The position numbers and the translations under genes are program-made. 64,000 bases of DNA, from the NCBI RefSeq assembly GCF_002368075.1, contig NZ_AP018314.1, positions 3,649,657-3,713,656 on the forward strand, written 5' to 3'. This document shows positions 42,179 to 52,054 of this stretch, piece after piece. The notes below the pieces were generated by a model. It worked only from the letters and a program-made list of their open reading frames with translations, was not told the origin of the DNA and did no database searches. This DNA comes from Sphaerospermopsis kisseleviana NIES-73 (lineage in GTDB: Bacteria; Cyanobacteriota; Cyanobacteriia; Cyanobacteriales; Nostocaceae). Within the stretch, counting starts at the first letter, position 1. The number at the start of each line of letters is the position of its first letter.

Positions 42179-44284
42179 ATGATATGCTGCTTAAATCCTG
42201 ATTGCAAAAATCCTCAAAATCCAGAAGGAAAAGAGTTTTGTCAAACTTGCAATACTCCCTTAGTACCACTTTTAAGAAATCGTTTCCGTGTGATTCGGGT
42301 GCTTTCCGATGAAGGAGGTTTTGGCAGAACCTATTTATCAGAAGATACAGATAAATTAAATGATTGTTGTGTCGTTAAACAGTTAGCACCAAAATTTCAA
42401 GGAACTTGGTCACAAAAAAAAGCAATGGAGTTGTTTTGTGAAGAAGCAAAACGACTGAGAGAACTGGGAGAACATCCACAAATTCCCACTCTCTTAGCTT
42501 ATTTTGAACAAGATAACTGTCTGTATTTGGTACAACAGTTTATTGATGGACAAAATTTATTACAGGAGTTGCAATTACGGAAAAACTACAAAGATTGGGA
42601 TATTCAATCTATTTTGTTAGATTTGTTGCCTATTCTCAAATTTATTCACAGTCGTGGAGTTATTCACCGAGATATCAAACCGGAAAATATTATCCGCCGC
42701 AAAAGTGACGGAAGATTAACTCTCATTGATTTTGGTTCTTCTAAACAATTAACAGCTAAAGTGCAGAAAAAACATGGAACTTCTATAGGTTCACATGGTT
42801 ATTCTGCCATTGAACAAATCAGAGATGGTAAAGCGTACCCTGCTAGTGATTTATTTAGTTTGGGTGCTACCTGCTTTCATTTATTAACGGGAATTTCTCC
42901 TTTTCAGTTATGGATGGAACATGGATATAGTTGGTTAAATAATTGGCAATCTTATTTGCATTCTCCTCTCAGTTATGAGTTAGCAATAATTATTGATAAG
43001 TTACTACAAATAGATATTCGGAATCGCTATCAATCTGCTGATGAAGTGATTAGAGATTTAAGTAAACAGTACACACATCTACTAGCACCAGCTAGTAATT
43101 CTTTATTATCAGCACCAGCAAAGAAAGCTAATGTTTATCCTCAAAAATATATTTTGCTGAGAAATTCAATTTTAATAGTAGGAACAATAGTATTTTTAGG
43201 GTTGGGAGAATTTGGTTATAGACACTTTCACCAACTACAAACAACTCTTTTTTCTCGCTGGAGTCCCCTGCAAAATAGGAAAAGTCAAACTAAGAGTGAT
43301 ACTATTGTTCAACAACCACCACAGGAGTCTTTAGAAAAAATTTCTTTATTGAAAACTATCACAGAACCAAATGAATCAATTTCCTCTGTAGCTATTACTC
43401 CAGATGCTCAAACTATTGCTAGTGCTGGTAATCGCATTATTAAACTATGGAATATTACCACAGGTCAAGAGATTTATTCACTGCAAGGACATACACAAAA
43501 AATCAATGTCGTGGCTATTAGTCCTGATGGTAAAATTTTGGTCAGTGGTAGTGATGACAAAACAATTAAAGTTTGGAATTTAGCAACAGGTCAGTTAATT
43601 CATACCTTAATTAGTCATACTGATTCAGTTCATGCTTTGGCTATTAGTAAGGATGGGAAAACTTTGGTTAGTGCTAGTGATGACACAACTATTAAAGTTT
43701 GGAATTTAGCAACAGGAAAGCTAATTATTACTCTCAAAGATCATAGTTATTGGGTACGTTCTCTGGCTATTAGTCCTGATGGTTTTACTTTAGCAAGTGG
43801 TAGTTTTGATAAAAGTATTAAACTGTGGAATATCACCCAAGAAAAATCACCAGAAAAATCACCAGAAAAATCAATTCATTCATTAACTCCTAATTCCCAA
43901 ACTGTGACATCTTTAGCTTTTAGTCCAGATGGTAAAATTCTCGCTAGTGCTAGTCGCGATCGCAAAATTAAACTGTGGAATCTCAATACAAAAACGGAAA
44001 TTCGCACTATAAATAAACAAGATTATAATGTCACATCTTTAGCTTTTAGTCCAGATGGTAAAACTCTTGTTAGTGGTAATCGAGATTGTATAGAATGTCA
44101 TCCAACTATTAAACCTAATATTAAACCTAATATTAAACTATGGGATGTGGCTACAGGTGAGGAAATTTCCTCTATTGCTGGACATACTAATACCGTCACA
44201 TCTTTGGTTTTTAGTGCTGATGGCAAAACTTTAGTTAGCAGTGGAGAGGATAATAAAATTAAGATTTGGCGTTTTTCACAATAA
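42179..44284 (+). CDS. Serine/threonine protein kinase with zinc ribbon and WD40 propeller
   Basis: I take the ATG at 42179 (701 residues, MICCLNPDCKNPQNPEG). An N-terminal four-cysteine ribbon (C3/C4, C9, C22, C25 region) precedes a kinase domain with DEGGFGRTYLSED, VVKQLAP, VIHRDIKPENIIR and IDFGSSK. A transmembrane helix lies at about 325-343. The rest is about seven WD40 blades (for example VAISPDGKILVSGSDDKTIKVWNL), with insertions in the last blades. The propeller is outside or peripheral and could sense a ligand. Another kinase of this class lies 3.2 kb upstream. Confidence 0.92.
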   Translation: MICCLNPDCKNPQNPEGKEFCQTCNTPLVPLLRNRFRVIRVLSDEGGFGRTYLSEDTDKLNDCCVVKQLAPKFQGTWSQKKAMELFCEEAKRLRELGEHPQIPTLLAYFEQDNCLYLVQQFIDGQNLLQELQLRKNYKDWDIQSILLDLLPILKFIHSRGVIHRDIKPENIIRRKSDGRLTLIDFGSSKQLTAKVQKKHGTSIGSHGYSAIEQIRDGKAYPASDLFSLGATCFHLLTGISPFQLWMEHGYSWLNNWQSYLHSPLSYELAIIIDKLLQIDIRNRYQSADEVIRDLSKQYTHLLAPASNSLLSAPAKKANVYPQKYILLRNSILIVGTIVFLGLGEFGYRHFHQLQTTLFSRWSPLQNRKSQTKSDTIVQQPPQESLEKISLLKTITEPNESISSVAITPDAQTIASAGNRIIKLWNITTGQEIYSLQGHTQKINVVAISPDGKILVSGSDDKTIKVWNLATGQLIHTLISHTDSVHALAISKDGKTLVSASDDTTIKVWNLATGKLIITLKDHSYWVRSLAISPDGFTLASGSFDKSIKLWNITQEKSPEKSPEKSIHSLTPNSQTVTSLAFSPDGKILASASRDRKIKLWNLNTKTEIRTINKQDYNVTSLAFSPDGKTLVSGNRDCIECHPTIKPNIKPNIKLWDVATGEEISSIAGHTNTVTSLVFSADGKTLVSSGEDNKIKIWRFSQ

Positions 44285-44403
44285 TGTAGGAACTGGGTAA
44301 TTGATAATTGATAATTGATAATTGTTTGATGCCAAGTTTAAAACCTTTCCTTTTAATGAGAAAAAGATGTAATTGTCAATTGTCAATTGTCCATTATCAA
44401 TTG

Positions 44404-45669
44404 TTATCGTCTATCTCTTTCCAAATCATCAATTACTGTTTGTAAATACCACTCCTCCGACATACCTGGATAAAAATCTTGCTTTTGCTCAATTAATCTT
44501 GCGGCTATTTCCCAATGTCCTCCAACCATGCGTAATAGTCTTTGACGTAATAAATTATAGGTGGCTTTGTTGGTTGCTGGGATAGATGATTGAATTTTTT
44601 GCAGACTATTTAAAACTAGTTGATAATTCTCCCAGTCTTCTTGTTCACAATAGATACTAGCTGCTTTTTGGTAATCTTCCACAGCATTGGGCATTTCTTC
44701 TAAACAAGTGTAGGCAATACCACGATTATAGTAAGCTAACGGATGCTCAGGATTCATTTGTATTGCTTGAGAATAATCTTGAATTGCTGCTAAATAATTG
44801 CCCATTGATTGATAGACATTACCTCTAGCAATATATACTAAATTGTCTTGGGGTTGTATTTTCAAGGCTTGATTGATATCAGCTAAAGCCCCTTGATAAT
44901 CTCCTATTTGAGAACGAGCTTTTCCCCGATTCCGATAAACAATAGCATCTTGAAAATTTAAATTTATTGCTTGATTAAAATCTGCGATCGCCTCTCGATA
45001 TTGACCCATTTTACAAAGTACCACCCCACGACAGCAATAAGCTTGGGCATCTTGAGCATCAGCTTTTAATATCCAATTTAAATCAGCGATCGCCGATTTT
45101 GTATCTCCCTTTTCTGCCTTTTCTAATAATTGTGTGAAATAATCTTGAGTAGATATAATTGCTGCTGATTTATTGATTTCTTGATTTGGTTTTGGTTCAG
45201 CTTTGGGTTGTAGTTGTTTAATCTTCTCTAAACAAAGACACGCATTTTCTTTATCTTTTTGTGCTAAATATAATTCTGCTGCTTTTTTAAAATTAGCGAT
45301 CGCCTCTGGAATATTTCCTTGTTTGCGCTGCACTATCCCCCGTAAATCATAAGCACCAGCATCATTAAATTTAAGCTGAATCGCTTTTTCTACATCTTCT
45401 AAAGCACCAGGAAGATTTTTTAAAGTTAATTTTGCTAACGCCCGAAAATAATAAGCTTTGGCATTTTCTCCATCCAGCTTAATAGCTTCATTATAATCAA
45501 AAACTGCTTGTAAAGTCGCACCTGATTTATAATAAGCTAAACCCCTTTCTATGTAAGCTGTACTAAAGTAAGGATCTAGCTGTATAGCTTGGTTAAAATC
45601 TTCAATAGCACCAGCATAGTTTTTTTGTTTCGCTTTTTCTAAGCCGCGATTGTAAAATTCAGAAGTCAT
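44404..45669 (-). CDS. Tetratricopeptide repeat protein
   Basis: A 421-residue protein with at least eight TPR units (AGAIEDFNQAIQLDP, AVFDYNEAIKLDGENAKAYY, GQYREAIADFNQAINLNFQD, GNYLAAIQDYSQAIQMNPEH). The C-terminal about 60 residues (LLRQRLLRMVGGHWEIAARLIEQ..) are a non-repeat helical region. No signal peptide. Convergent with the WD40 kinase gene. Specific partner unknown. Confidence 0.88.
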   Translation of the reverse strand: MTSEFYNRGLEKAKQKNYAGAIEDFNQAIQLDPYFSTAYIERGLAYYKSGATLQAVFDYNEAIKLDGENAKAYYFRALAKLTLKNLPGALEDVEKAIQLKFNDAGAYDLRGIVQRKQGNIPEAIANFKKAAELYLAQKDKENACLCLEKIKQLQPKAEPKPNQEINKSAAIISTQDYFTQLLEKAEKGDTKSAIADLNWILKADAQDAQAYCCRGVVLCKMGQYREAIADFNQAINLNFQDAIVYRNRGKARSQIGDYQGALADINQALKIQPQDNLVYIARGNVYQSMGNYLAAIQDYSQAIQMNPEHPLAYYNRGIAYTCLEEMPNAVEDYQKAASIYCEQEDWENYQLVLNSLQKIQSSIPATNKATYNLLRQRLLRMVGGHWEIAARLIEQKQDFYPGMSEEWYLQTVIDDLERDRR

Positions 45670-45887
45670 AATTTAGTTTTTTCTATGAACTCGATTTAAA
45701 TTGATTTAAAACAATATTATATCACAAATTTTATTATATCACAAATTTTTGTTGTTGTCGTTTTGTAGGGGTTTAGCAATCCTCAACCCCTACGGAAAAT
45801 GTGGTTTTTCGACATACTTATCATCAAATATAAAGTGGATATATCCCCGACTTATTTAAGAGATCGGGGATTTGAGTATTACGTTTT

Positions 45888-46556
45888 TTAAGGTTGAATT
45901 AAACTAGGAGAAGTCAACACGAAAACATCCCTAGTTCCCGGTGCTGGATTTTCAGACTTAATCGGGCTAGTAAAGTGGAAAAACTCATGATCATTAACTA
46001 AAAGCAGTTCTCCGGGCTGGAGTATTTTATGAAAAACTGGTTTCTCTTTTTTAGCAGTATATAAATGTGTTTCTCCACCTTGAATATTGTTCCTACCAAC
46101 AGAAAAAATGCCAATAAAATCAGTTCCATCTTGATGAATACCTTCAGGTGCGGGATTTCCTAAATGACCTGGTGAACAAGTAGTTCTGATTTGATGAATA
46201 CCAATTTCTGCTTCTGGATGGAGTTTGCAAGAATCAATAAATGCTAAAACCAAATTCTTAAAAATTTCCAGTTCTATCAGTCCATCTTCTAATTCTGCGA
46301 ACTCTCTTTTGACATCACCCAATAAAGGATTATACTCTCGACTTTGGCACAAATATCCATGAGAAAGTTTAATTAACTTATTCTCAGCAACCATTACTCT
46401 TGATAACCTTCTAGAGCGATATTTGCCCTTAATATAAGGATCAACAGGTAAGTTCTCAAAAAATGGCTGGAAACCTTGATTATTAATAGAATTTACCTTT
46501 CTCAGAGTAAACAGAAAAGCATATTCTAACCCCGTTACAGAAGATACTTGTTGCAT
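45888..46556 (-). CDS. 2-oxoglutarate/Fe(II) dioxygenase family protein (PF10014-like)
   Basis: A 222-residue protein with HQDGTDFIGIFSVGRNNIQGG (H-x-D iron ligands) and LLVNDHEFFHFTSPI (distal His). This pattern matches the small 2OG-Fe dioxygenases that include free amino-acid hydroxylases such as isoleucine dioxygenase. The substrate here is not predictable. It stands alone. Confidence 0.82.
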   Translation of the reverse strand: MQQVSSVTGLEYAFLFTLRKVNSINNQGFQPFFENLPVDPYIKGKYRSRRLSRVMVAENKLIKLSHGYLCQSREYNPLLGDVKREFAELEDGLIELEIFKNLVLAFIDSCKLHPEAEIGIHQIRTTCSPGHLGNPAPEGIHQDGTDFIGIFSVGRNNIQGGETHLYTAKKEKPVFHKILQPGELLLVNDHEFFHFTSPIKSENPAPGTRDVFVLTSPSLIQP

Positions 46557-47004
46557 AGGATTTTTCTCCTTGCATTTTATAATTATTCAGCCAGCAAAAA
46601 CTCCATTTTCCAGGTAGTTTTAGCTGACTGCTGACCGCTAATAGCTGAATGCGAACTGGATTTTTAAATTCCTCCCATTTTTTACATGAGAGGTATGTAA
46701 TATCTATTATAAGCAATTATTTAGTAATTGTTGTAAATGTGACTACAAAATTTATTAAGTTGGAATATTTAACAAGAACTCTAGCTACTCACTTTCCTAT
46801 TCCCTATTCCCTATTCCCTATTCCCTATTCCCTATTCCCTATTCCCTATTCCCTATTCCCTATTCCCTATTCCCTGTTCCATTATATAGTTACTCATCTG
46901 GGAACAAAAATATTTTCCCAATATTTTCAAAGCTCTCATTCCTCCTGCTAACCTCTTTTATCGTATATTTACTATTAATTCAAATTTATAATTTACCTAG
47001 CAGA
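46557..47004. repeat. Intergenic region with long CCCTATT heptamer array
   Basis: CCCTATT is repeated about eleven times from 46794 to 46877. This is among the longest uninterrupted heptamer arrays in the window. The rest is AT-rich. No gene is supported, and ORFs crossing the array are artefacts. Confidence 0.9.
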
Positions 47005-47730
47005 ATGAATAACTGGCTGTATCAGTACCCTAAATTATACACTGGTATTTTACTCAAACGCTACAAGCGTTTTTTTGCTGATATTCAACTGGACTCCGGG
47101 GAGGTTGTAACAGCACACTGTCCCAATACAGGACCCATGACAGGAGTTTCCAAAGTAGGTAGTCCTGTACAGTTATCTAAAAGTGATAATCCTAACCGCA
47201 AATTAGCTTATACACTGGAATTGATTCAAGTAGATGATTTAGCACCAACTTGGGTCGGTGTCAATACTGCTTTACCTAATCGAGTTGTGAAACAGGCTTT
47301 AGAGAAACATCTTTTCCCAGAATTAAGTGAATATACACAAGTTAAAGGTGAAGTTGTTTATGGAAAAGATAAAAAAAGCCGGATAGATTTTTACCTGACC
47401 GGAAAAGAAGGACAACGCCCCATTTATTTAGAAGTAAAAAATACAACTTGGTCGCAGGGAACTTTAGCCCTGTTTCCCGATACAGAAACCACCAGAGGAC
47501 AAAAACATTTGCGGGAATTAATCGAAGTTTTACCCCAAAGTCGGGCAGTAATGTTGTATTTTATCAATCGCGGAGATTGTACACAATTTGCCCCAGGAGA
47601 TAGCACAGATCCTGTATATGGTAAATTGTTACGGGAAGCAATTAAACAAGGTTTAGAAGTTCTCCCTTGTCGGTTTGATATTTCTCCTGAAGGTATCCGT
47701 TATTTGGGGTTAGCAGAACTGAAAATTTAA
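47005..47730 (+). CDS. sfsA: SfsA family nuclease-like protein
   Basis: A 241-residue protein. It has the SfsA N-terminal OB-like part (LLKRYKRFFADIQLDSGEVVTAHCPNTGPMTG) and the PD-(D/E)XK-like core with RIDFYLTGKEGQRPIYLEVKNTTW and FPDTETTRGQKHLREL. The family was named for sugar fermentation stimulation and was later linked to nucleic acid cleavage. The true role in cyanobacteria is not known. Confidence 0.93.
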   Translation: MNNWLYQYPKLYTGILLKRYKRFFADIQLDSGEVVTAHCPNTGPMTGVSKVGSPVQLSKSDNPNRKLAYTLELIQVDDLAPTWVGVNTALPNRVVKQALEKHLFPELSEYTQVKGEVVYGKDKKSRIDFYLTGKEGQRPIYLEVKNTTWSQGTLALFPDTETTRGQKHLRELIEVLPQSRAVMLYFINRGDCTQFAPGDSTDPVYGKLLREAIKQGLEVLPCRFDISPEGIRYLGLAELKI

Positions 47731-47808
47731 GCATTTATCAGCCAGCCAAAAATGAAAGCAAAGTGCATCATTATTTACACACAAACTTTCTTTCAAGAGA
47801 ATGCTAAT

Positions 47809-47916
47809 ATGAATACAAAGATTGTTCCTCACGTTTCCACAAACAGCAAAGATAAACTTCCTATTTTTGATCAGCAGTTTTTGTTGGATAAAAACAACAA
47901 ACAGCAGGAAACGTGA
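47809..47916 (+). other. Possible 35-aa ORF lying inside an inverted repeat
   Basis: ATG at 47809 opens 35 codons (MNTKIVPHVSTNSKDK..) with AAGAG about 10 bases before the start. CACGTTTCC (47830-47838) and GGAAACGTG (47907-47915) are exact inverse repeats. An inner GTTTTT/AAAAAC pair lies between them, so the transcript could fold into a long hairpin. It may be a structured RNA, a leader for the Uma2 gene or chance. I cannot decide. Confidence 0.3.
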
Positions 47917-47946
47917 ATGATCTAAGTCATCATATCAGATTGCTAT

Positions 47947-48705
47947 ATGTTAGAAACTCTTGCGACTGAAACCACTGTGGAAATGCCACCCACCCAGGCA
48001 GAACTTCCTTATGATGACGGTATTCCGATGGAGACACAAAGACATAAATTACAATTGGATATTTTAATTGATACCATTCAGCCTTGGCTAGATCAAAGGA
48101 CTGATGGATATGTAGGGGGCAATATGTTTGTCTACTACAGTTTAGCGCAATTAAAAAATCAGGATTTTCGTGGTCCAGACTTCTTTACCGTCTTAGGAGT
48201 TCCCAAAAAAGAGCGTCTTTCTTGGGTAGTTTGGGAAGAAGGAAAATCACCAGATGTAGTAATTGAATTACTTTCAGAAAGCACAGCTAAAAATGATAAA
48301 AATGAGAAAAAACTGATTTATCAAAATCAAATGCGTGTTTCTGAATATTTTTGGTTTGATCCTTTTAACCCAGATGATTTTGCAGGTTTTCATATCAATA
48401 CCGGTGTGTATGAACCGATTGCTTTTAATGAAAAAAATCAGTTAGTAAGTACAGTTTTAGGTTTAAGTTTAGTACGTTGGCAGGGTAATTATCGCGGTGT
48501 CAATGCCACTTGGTTACGCTGGGCAAATAAGATCGGTGAGTTATTTCCTACTTCTTTAGAACTTGCTGAACAAGAAAAACAACGGGCTGAACAAGCTGAA
48601 AATAAATTAAGACAAGTGGCAGTTAATTTGTTAAATAATGGAATGCCTATAGAACAAGTCACACAGTTAACAGGTTTAGAACCAAAGCAACTTATCGGAG
48701 AGTAA
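47947..48705 (+). CDS. Uma2-family endonuclease-like protein (DUF820)
   Basis: A 252-residue protein with the PD-(D/E)XK pattern of DUF820: GPDFFTVLGVPKKERLSWVVWEEG then PDVVIELLSEST.KNDKNEK. A C-terminal coiled coil (ELAEQEKQRAEQAENKL) and a helix-turn-helix-like tail (GMPIEQVTQLTGLEPKQL) follow. The family is hugely expanded in cyanobacteria. Its biological role is uncertain. Confidence 0.9.
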   Translation: MLETLATETTVEMPPTQAELPYDDGIPMETQRHKLQLDILIDTIQPWLDQRTDGYVGGNMFVYYSLAQLKNQDFRGPDFFTVLGVPKKERLSWVVWEEGKSPDVVIELLSESTAKNDKNEKKLIYQNQMRVSEYFWFDPFNPDDFAGFHINTGVYEPIAFNEKNQLVSTVLGLSLVRWQGNYRGVNATWLRWANKIGELFPTSLELAEQEKQRAEQAENKLRQVAVNLLNNGMPIEQVTQLTGLEPKQLIGE

Positions 48706-48797
48706 CCCAAATTAAATAATGGACAATTAACAATGAACAATTAACCGGCAATTTTAGATTTTACTGCCATAATCAGATTTTTGTCAAATTATACATT

Positions 48798-48825
48798 GTA
48801 GGGGTAATTCATGAATTGCCCCTAC
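48798..48825. repeat. 28-bp palindrome GTAGGGG..CCCCTAC
   Basis: GTAGGGGTAATTCATGAATT followed by GCCCCTAC is a near-perfect palindrome. Another copy lies at 57417-57444 and a decayed one near 3069. It is a small dispersed repeat. Confidence 0.8.
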
Positions 48826-48888
48826 GGAATAGGGCAACCTCAAATAAAATTGGTATCAGATACATAGGGCTTGCTGATGGCTGAATGC

Positions 48889-49674
48889 TTACGCTAAATC
48901 AGCCATACCCAATCCCCAATCCCCAATATTAGAGATAATTAAAAAATCAATAGTTTTAAACTGTCTATCAATAGCAGGAAGACTACAAATTTTTGCACCA
49001 ATACTCAAATAAGCTTGTAAAATTTTCGGAATTTCTACATTATAGATATCTGGACAATTAGAATTAATTTCTATGGAATATTCTGGATGAGGATTCACTA
49101 AAATATGAGAATGTAAACAATGATTATAGAGAAAATAATTATAAGCACAAACAGCTTGTTTATGACATTGAGTTAACAAAGATGCACAACCGAAAAAATA
49201 TTGATTACCAGTATAAATTAAATAATTAGCTAAACCTTGCCAAAGTAATAAAAGTGTATAACTATTGCGATATTCTTGAGCTATGCAAGCACGACCAATT
49301 TCTACAGAAGACTGCAATATAAAATCAGGAATTTGAGCAAGATTAAATATATCAGCAGCATCAAAACCTAAATTTTTTGCAGCCATTGTATAAGTTTGCA
49401 TTCTATAAGTACCAATAGTTGCACCAGTCCTTTTACAAATCAGCAATAAATGATCACAAAAATAATCAAACTTATCCCGATCCATTTGAGAAAAATTAGA
49501 ACTAGAAAAACCCAAATCCAACTCTTGATTAAAAACCTGAAACCGTAAGCGAAAAATAGATTCTAACTCTGCATCAGTTTTAGCCAGTCGCAGGATATAC
49601 TTTTCACTTTCCAAGACCGGAAAATCAGTAAACTGTACAGATGAAAAAGATGAAGTGATAGGATTGTAATACAT
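48889..49674 (-). CDS. GNAT-fold N-acyltransferase (OlsB/hemolysin-like, Acetyltransf_5)
   Basis: A 261-residue protein with RLAKTDAELESIFRLRFQVFNQEL, DHLLLICKRTGATIGTYRMQ and VEIGRACIAQEYRNSYTLLLLWQGL. These match the autoinducer-synthase/OlsB-like family that moves long acyl chains from acyl-ACP to amines, as in ornithine lipid synthesis. The acceptor is unknown. No olsA-like gene is next to it. Confidence 0.82.
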   Translation of the reverse strand: MYYNPITSSFSSVQFTDFPVLESEKYILRLAKTDAELESIFRLRFQVFNQELDLGFSSSNFSQMDRDKFDYFCDHLLLICKRTGATIGTYRMQTYTMAAKNLGFDAADIFNLAQIPDFILQSSVEIGRACIAQEYRNSYTLLLLWQGLANYLIYTGNQYFFGCASLLTQCHKQAVCAYNYFLYNHCLHSHILVNPHPEYSIEINSNCPDIYNVEIPKILQAYLSIGAKICSLPAIDRQFKTIDFLIISNIGDWGLGMADLA

Positions 49675-49942
49675 TTACATCCAGGTTAATACTTAAATTT
49701 GTGAAAAATTCTAAGAGGATTTAATATCTAATTATGAACATTTTGATCACTAAAATCTGGCAATAGAATACAAATTTTGTAATTACACAATTTATTTTTT
49801 TTGTCAATAACAAAAGCCCTAAATAGTAATAGATCCCGGACTTCTACAAGAAACCTGGGATCTTGGTATTGAGTTTTTTCAGGTGAATTGACTTTTAGCC
49901 TCAAAAGCCGACGGCTGATAGCTGATGGCTGAATACTTATTT

Positions 49943-50866
49943 TTAATTGTGCTGACCATGATTAGTGTAGCGAACCCTAGTACCAGCCCAAAGTAACTTT
50001 TCTCGCAGAGTTTGATAATAGGAATTATTAGCCCGCAAAACGATAAATTTAGCACGACAGTCAGCCATCCGCACATCAACACGATGATTAGGCCAAATGG
50101 AAGTAGCCAACACCCCATCCATCCATAATTTTGTAGTTAAATCATAATCCCCAAACGGCCAAACACTGACCACAGAACCAGGAGGTAAAACTAGGGGACG
50201 ACTAGAAAGACTCATCGGACAAATAGGAGTGATGGTAATAGCCTCCATCCCATCGTGCATAATTGGACCATTAGCCGAAACCGTGTAACCTGTAGAACCT
50301 GTAGGAGTAGAAATAATTAACCCATCACCCACATATTGATCAACCACCTCACCATCAATTTCCATTTCCAGAATCGAGGTGATCATCCTATCAGCAGAAG
50401 CGGGTTTAATACAAAACTCATTTAAGGCGAGGTAATGTTCTGTAACTGGTTCTAAATTTGTCCGATGACCCTCATAAATAGCCGCTTGTAACATCATTCG
50501 GCGTTGGAGAGCATAGCGATCTTCAAATAACCGATCCCAAACTCGTTCCGGTTCTTGAAACTCATCCATTGACTCAGTTAAAAACCCCAAATGGCCACCC
50601 ACATTTACCCCCAAAATGGGGATACCAGCCGGGGCTAAATGTCTAGCACTGGTTAAAACCGTACCATCACCACCAAGGACTAAAGCTAAATCAATTGGTT
50701 GGCTGGCAGATGCCAAAAACACTGGATAGGGGTTGTCTTTGGGTCCACTAGGTCCAACCAAAACTTGACATTGGCGGTCTTCTAATTGTTTAGCGCAGAG
50801 TTCAGCCCAGCGTTTACTTTGGGAGTCTCGCGCTTTGTAAGCTATGATTACCTGCTTTAATTGCAC
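49943..50866 (-). CDS. nadK: NAD(+) kinase
   Basis: A 307-residue cytosolic enzyme with the catalytic LGGDGTVL, NVGGHLGFLTE and STPTGSTGYTVSANGPI motifs. It phosphorylates NAD to NADP, the main electron acceptor of photosystem I. Cyanobacteria commonly have two such genes, and this one lies 6 bp downstream of ndhE on the same strand, a common cyanobacterial arrangement. Confidence 0.95.
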   Translation of the reverse strand: MQLKQVIIAYKARDSQSKRWAELCAKQLEDRQCQVLVGPSGPKDNPYPVFLASASQPIDLALVLGGDGTVLTSARHLAPAGIPILGVNVGGHLGFLTESMDEFQEPERVWDRLFEDRYALQRRMMLQAAIYEGHRTNLEPVTEHYLALNEFCIKPASADRMITSILEMEIDGEVVDQYVGDGLIISTPTGSTGYTVSANGPIMHDGMEAITITPICPMSLSSRPLVLPPGSVVSVWPFGDYDLTTKLWMDGVLATSIWPNHRVDVRMADCRAKFIVLRANNSYYQTLREKLLWAGTRVRYTNHGQHN

Positions 50867-50872
50867 GTACTG

Positions 50873-51178
50873 TTACCACTTGAGGAGATTAAACTGCTCC
50901 ATGTCAACGGTATCACGGTTACGATAAATAGCCAGTACAATCGCTAACCCTACCGCCGCTTCCGCAGCTGCCACAGTAATCACAAAAACAGTGAAAACCT
51001 GACCTTTAATTAATGTTGAGTCGAGAAAATTGGAAAATGCCATTAAATTTAGATTAACAGCATTTAACAGTAACTCAATTGACATGAGTACACGGACGGC
51101 GTTACGGCTGGTAATTAAACCATAGATGCCAATGCAAAATAAAGCTGCTGCAAGTAGTAAGAAGTATTGAAGTTGCAT
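50873..51178 (-). CDS. ndhE: NDH-1 subunit NdhE (NuoK homologue)
   Basis: I take the ATG at 51178, giving 101 residues ([21 protein letters not shown]). The longer frame upstream only translates the TTGGTAA heptamers and is not protein-like. Three transmembrane helices. The conserved membrane glutamates are in [10 protein letters not shown] and [10 protein letters not shown]. Part of the membrane arm of photosynthetic complex I, which drives respiration and cyclic electron flow. Confidence 0.96.
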   Translation of the reverse strand: MQLQYFLLLAAALFCIGIYGLITSRNAVRVLMSIELLLNAVNLNLMAFSNFLDSTLIKGQVFTVFVITVAAAEAAVGLAIVLAIYRNRDTVDMEQFNLLKW

Positions 51179-51181
51179 AGT

Positions 51182-51262
51182 TTGGTAATTGGTAATTGGT
51201 AATTGGTAATTGGTGATTGGTAATTGGTAATTGGTGATTGGTAATTGGTAATTGGTAATTGG
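51182..51262. repeat. TTGGTAA heptamer array between ndhG and ndhE
   Basis: The heptamer is repeated about eleven times with occasional A-to-G changes (TTGGTGA). It lies just upstream of the ndhE start inside the ndh operon. GACTGGT-type copies follow to about 51316. Confidence 0.9.
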
Positions 51263-51319
51263 GCATTGGGTAAATTCATATTCCCAGTCACCAGTCACCA
51301 GTCACCAGTCACCAGTACC

Positions 51320-51973
51320 CTAGTCCTCAGTGCCACTAGATACCAATTCTCTGGGGCGTTCTGGCAAGGTTAAGATGGTTTGTGGCAGTTCGGAAGGGGT
51401 AACTTGATCTGGTAAATATTCCCGACGTGCCAAAATAATTGCTCCTACCATTGCCATTAGCAACAATACGGAAGCTAATTCAAAGGGGAGCAAAAAGTCC
51501 GTGAAGAAATGCTCACCTATTAAAACTATGGAATTTTTAGCTGCTGGGGATGTAGAGGTATTAGCCCAAGGTGTTGCCAGTACCATTGTACTTAATAGGG
51601 CAAATAGTCCCAGACTAACTACACCGGTAATGATTTTCCGTAAACCAGCACTGGGTAAAGGGTAAAAATCCTGACGTTTGTTTACCAACATAATGGCAAA
51701 CAAAATCAAGACGTTGATCGCACCCACATAAATCAGAATTTGTGCTGCTGCGACAAAATCACCATTTAGCAATAGGTAAAGTCCGGCCATGCTGATGAAT
51801 ACACCACCCAGCAAAAAGGCGGAATAAACGATGTTGGAAAACAACACTACTCCTAGTGCTGCGCCAATCATCATTACACCTAATATGCCAAATGAAACAG
51901 ATTGTACTCCTTCGGCTAAATTCACTTTTTTCGATCCTCTTGATGTTTTGATAAATGCTGATCGGTGGTTCAA
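51320..51973 (-). CDS. ndhG: NDH-1 subunit NdhG (NuoJ homologue)
   Basis: A 217-residue membrane protein with five predicted helices, for example GVVLFSNIVYSAFLLGGVFISMAGLYLLLNGD (about 42-73), and GAINVLILFAIMLVNKRQDF. It is part of the membrane arm of NDH-1 and is in the normal ndhA-I-G-E order. Confidence 0.96.
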   Translation of the reverse strand: MNHRSAFIKTSRGSKKVNLAEGVQSVSFGILGVMMIGAALGVVLFSNIVYSAFLLGGVFISMAGLYLLLNGDFVAAAQILIYVGAINVLILFAIMLVNKRQDFYPLPSAGLRKIITGVVSLGLFALLSTMVLATPWANTSTSPAAKNSIVLIGEHFFTDFLLPFELASVLLLMAMVGAIILARREYLPDQVTPSELPQTILTLPERPRELVSSGTED

Positions 51974-52054
51974 TTTTGGATTTTGGATTTTGGATTTTGG
52001 ATTGTATTTAGTTAGTTACAATCTAAAATCTAAAATCTAAAATCTAAAATTTGC

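Noticed and set aside
46649..46951. 100-codon ORF across the CCCTATT array
   Set aside because: The repeat lacks stops in this frame, and the translation is a simple FPIPYSL repeat without a gene context.
50873..51298. Extended NdhE of 141 residues
   Set aside because: The extra 40 residues mainly translate the TTGGTAA heptamer array. The standard start at 51178 gives the normal 101-residue protein.
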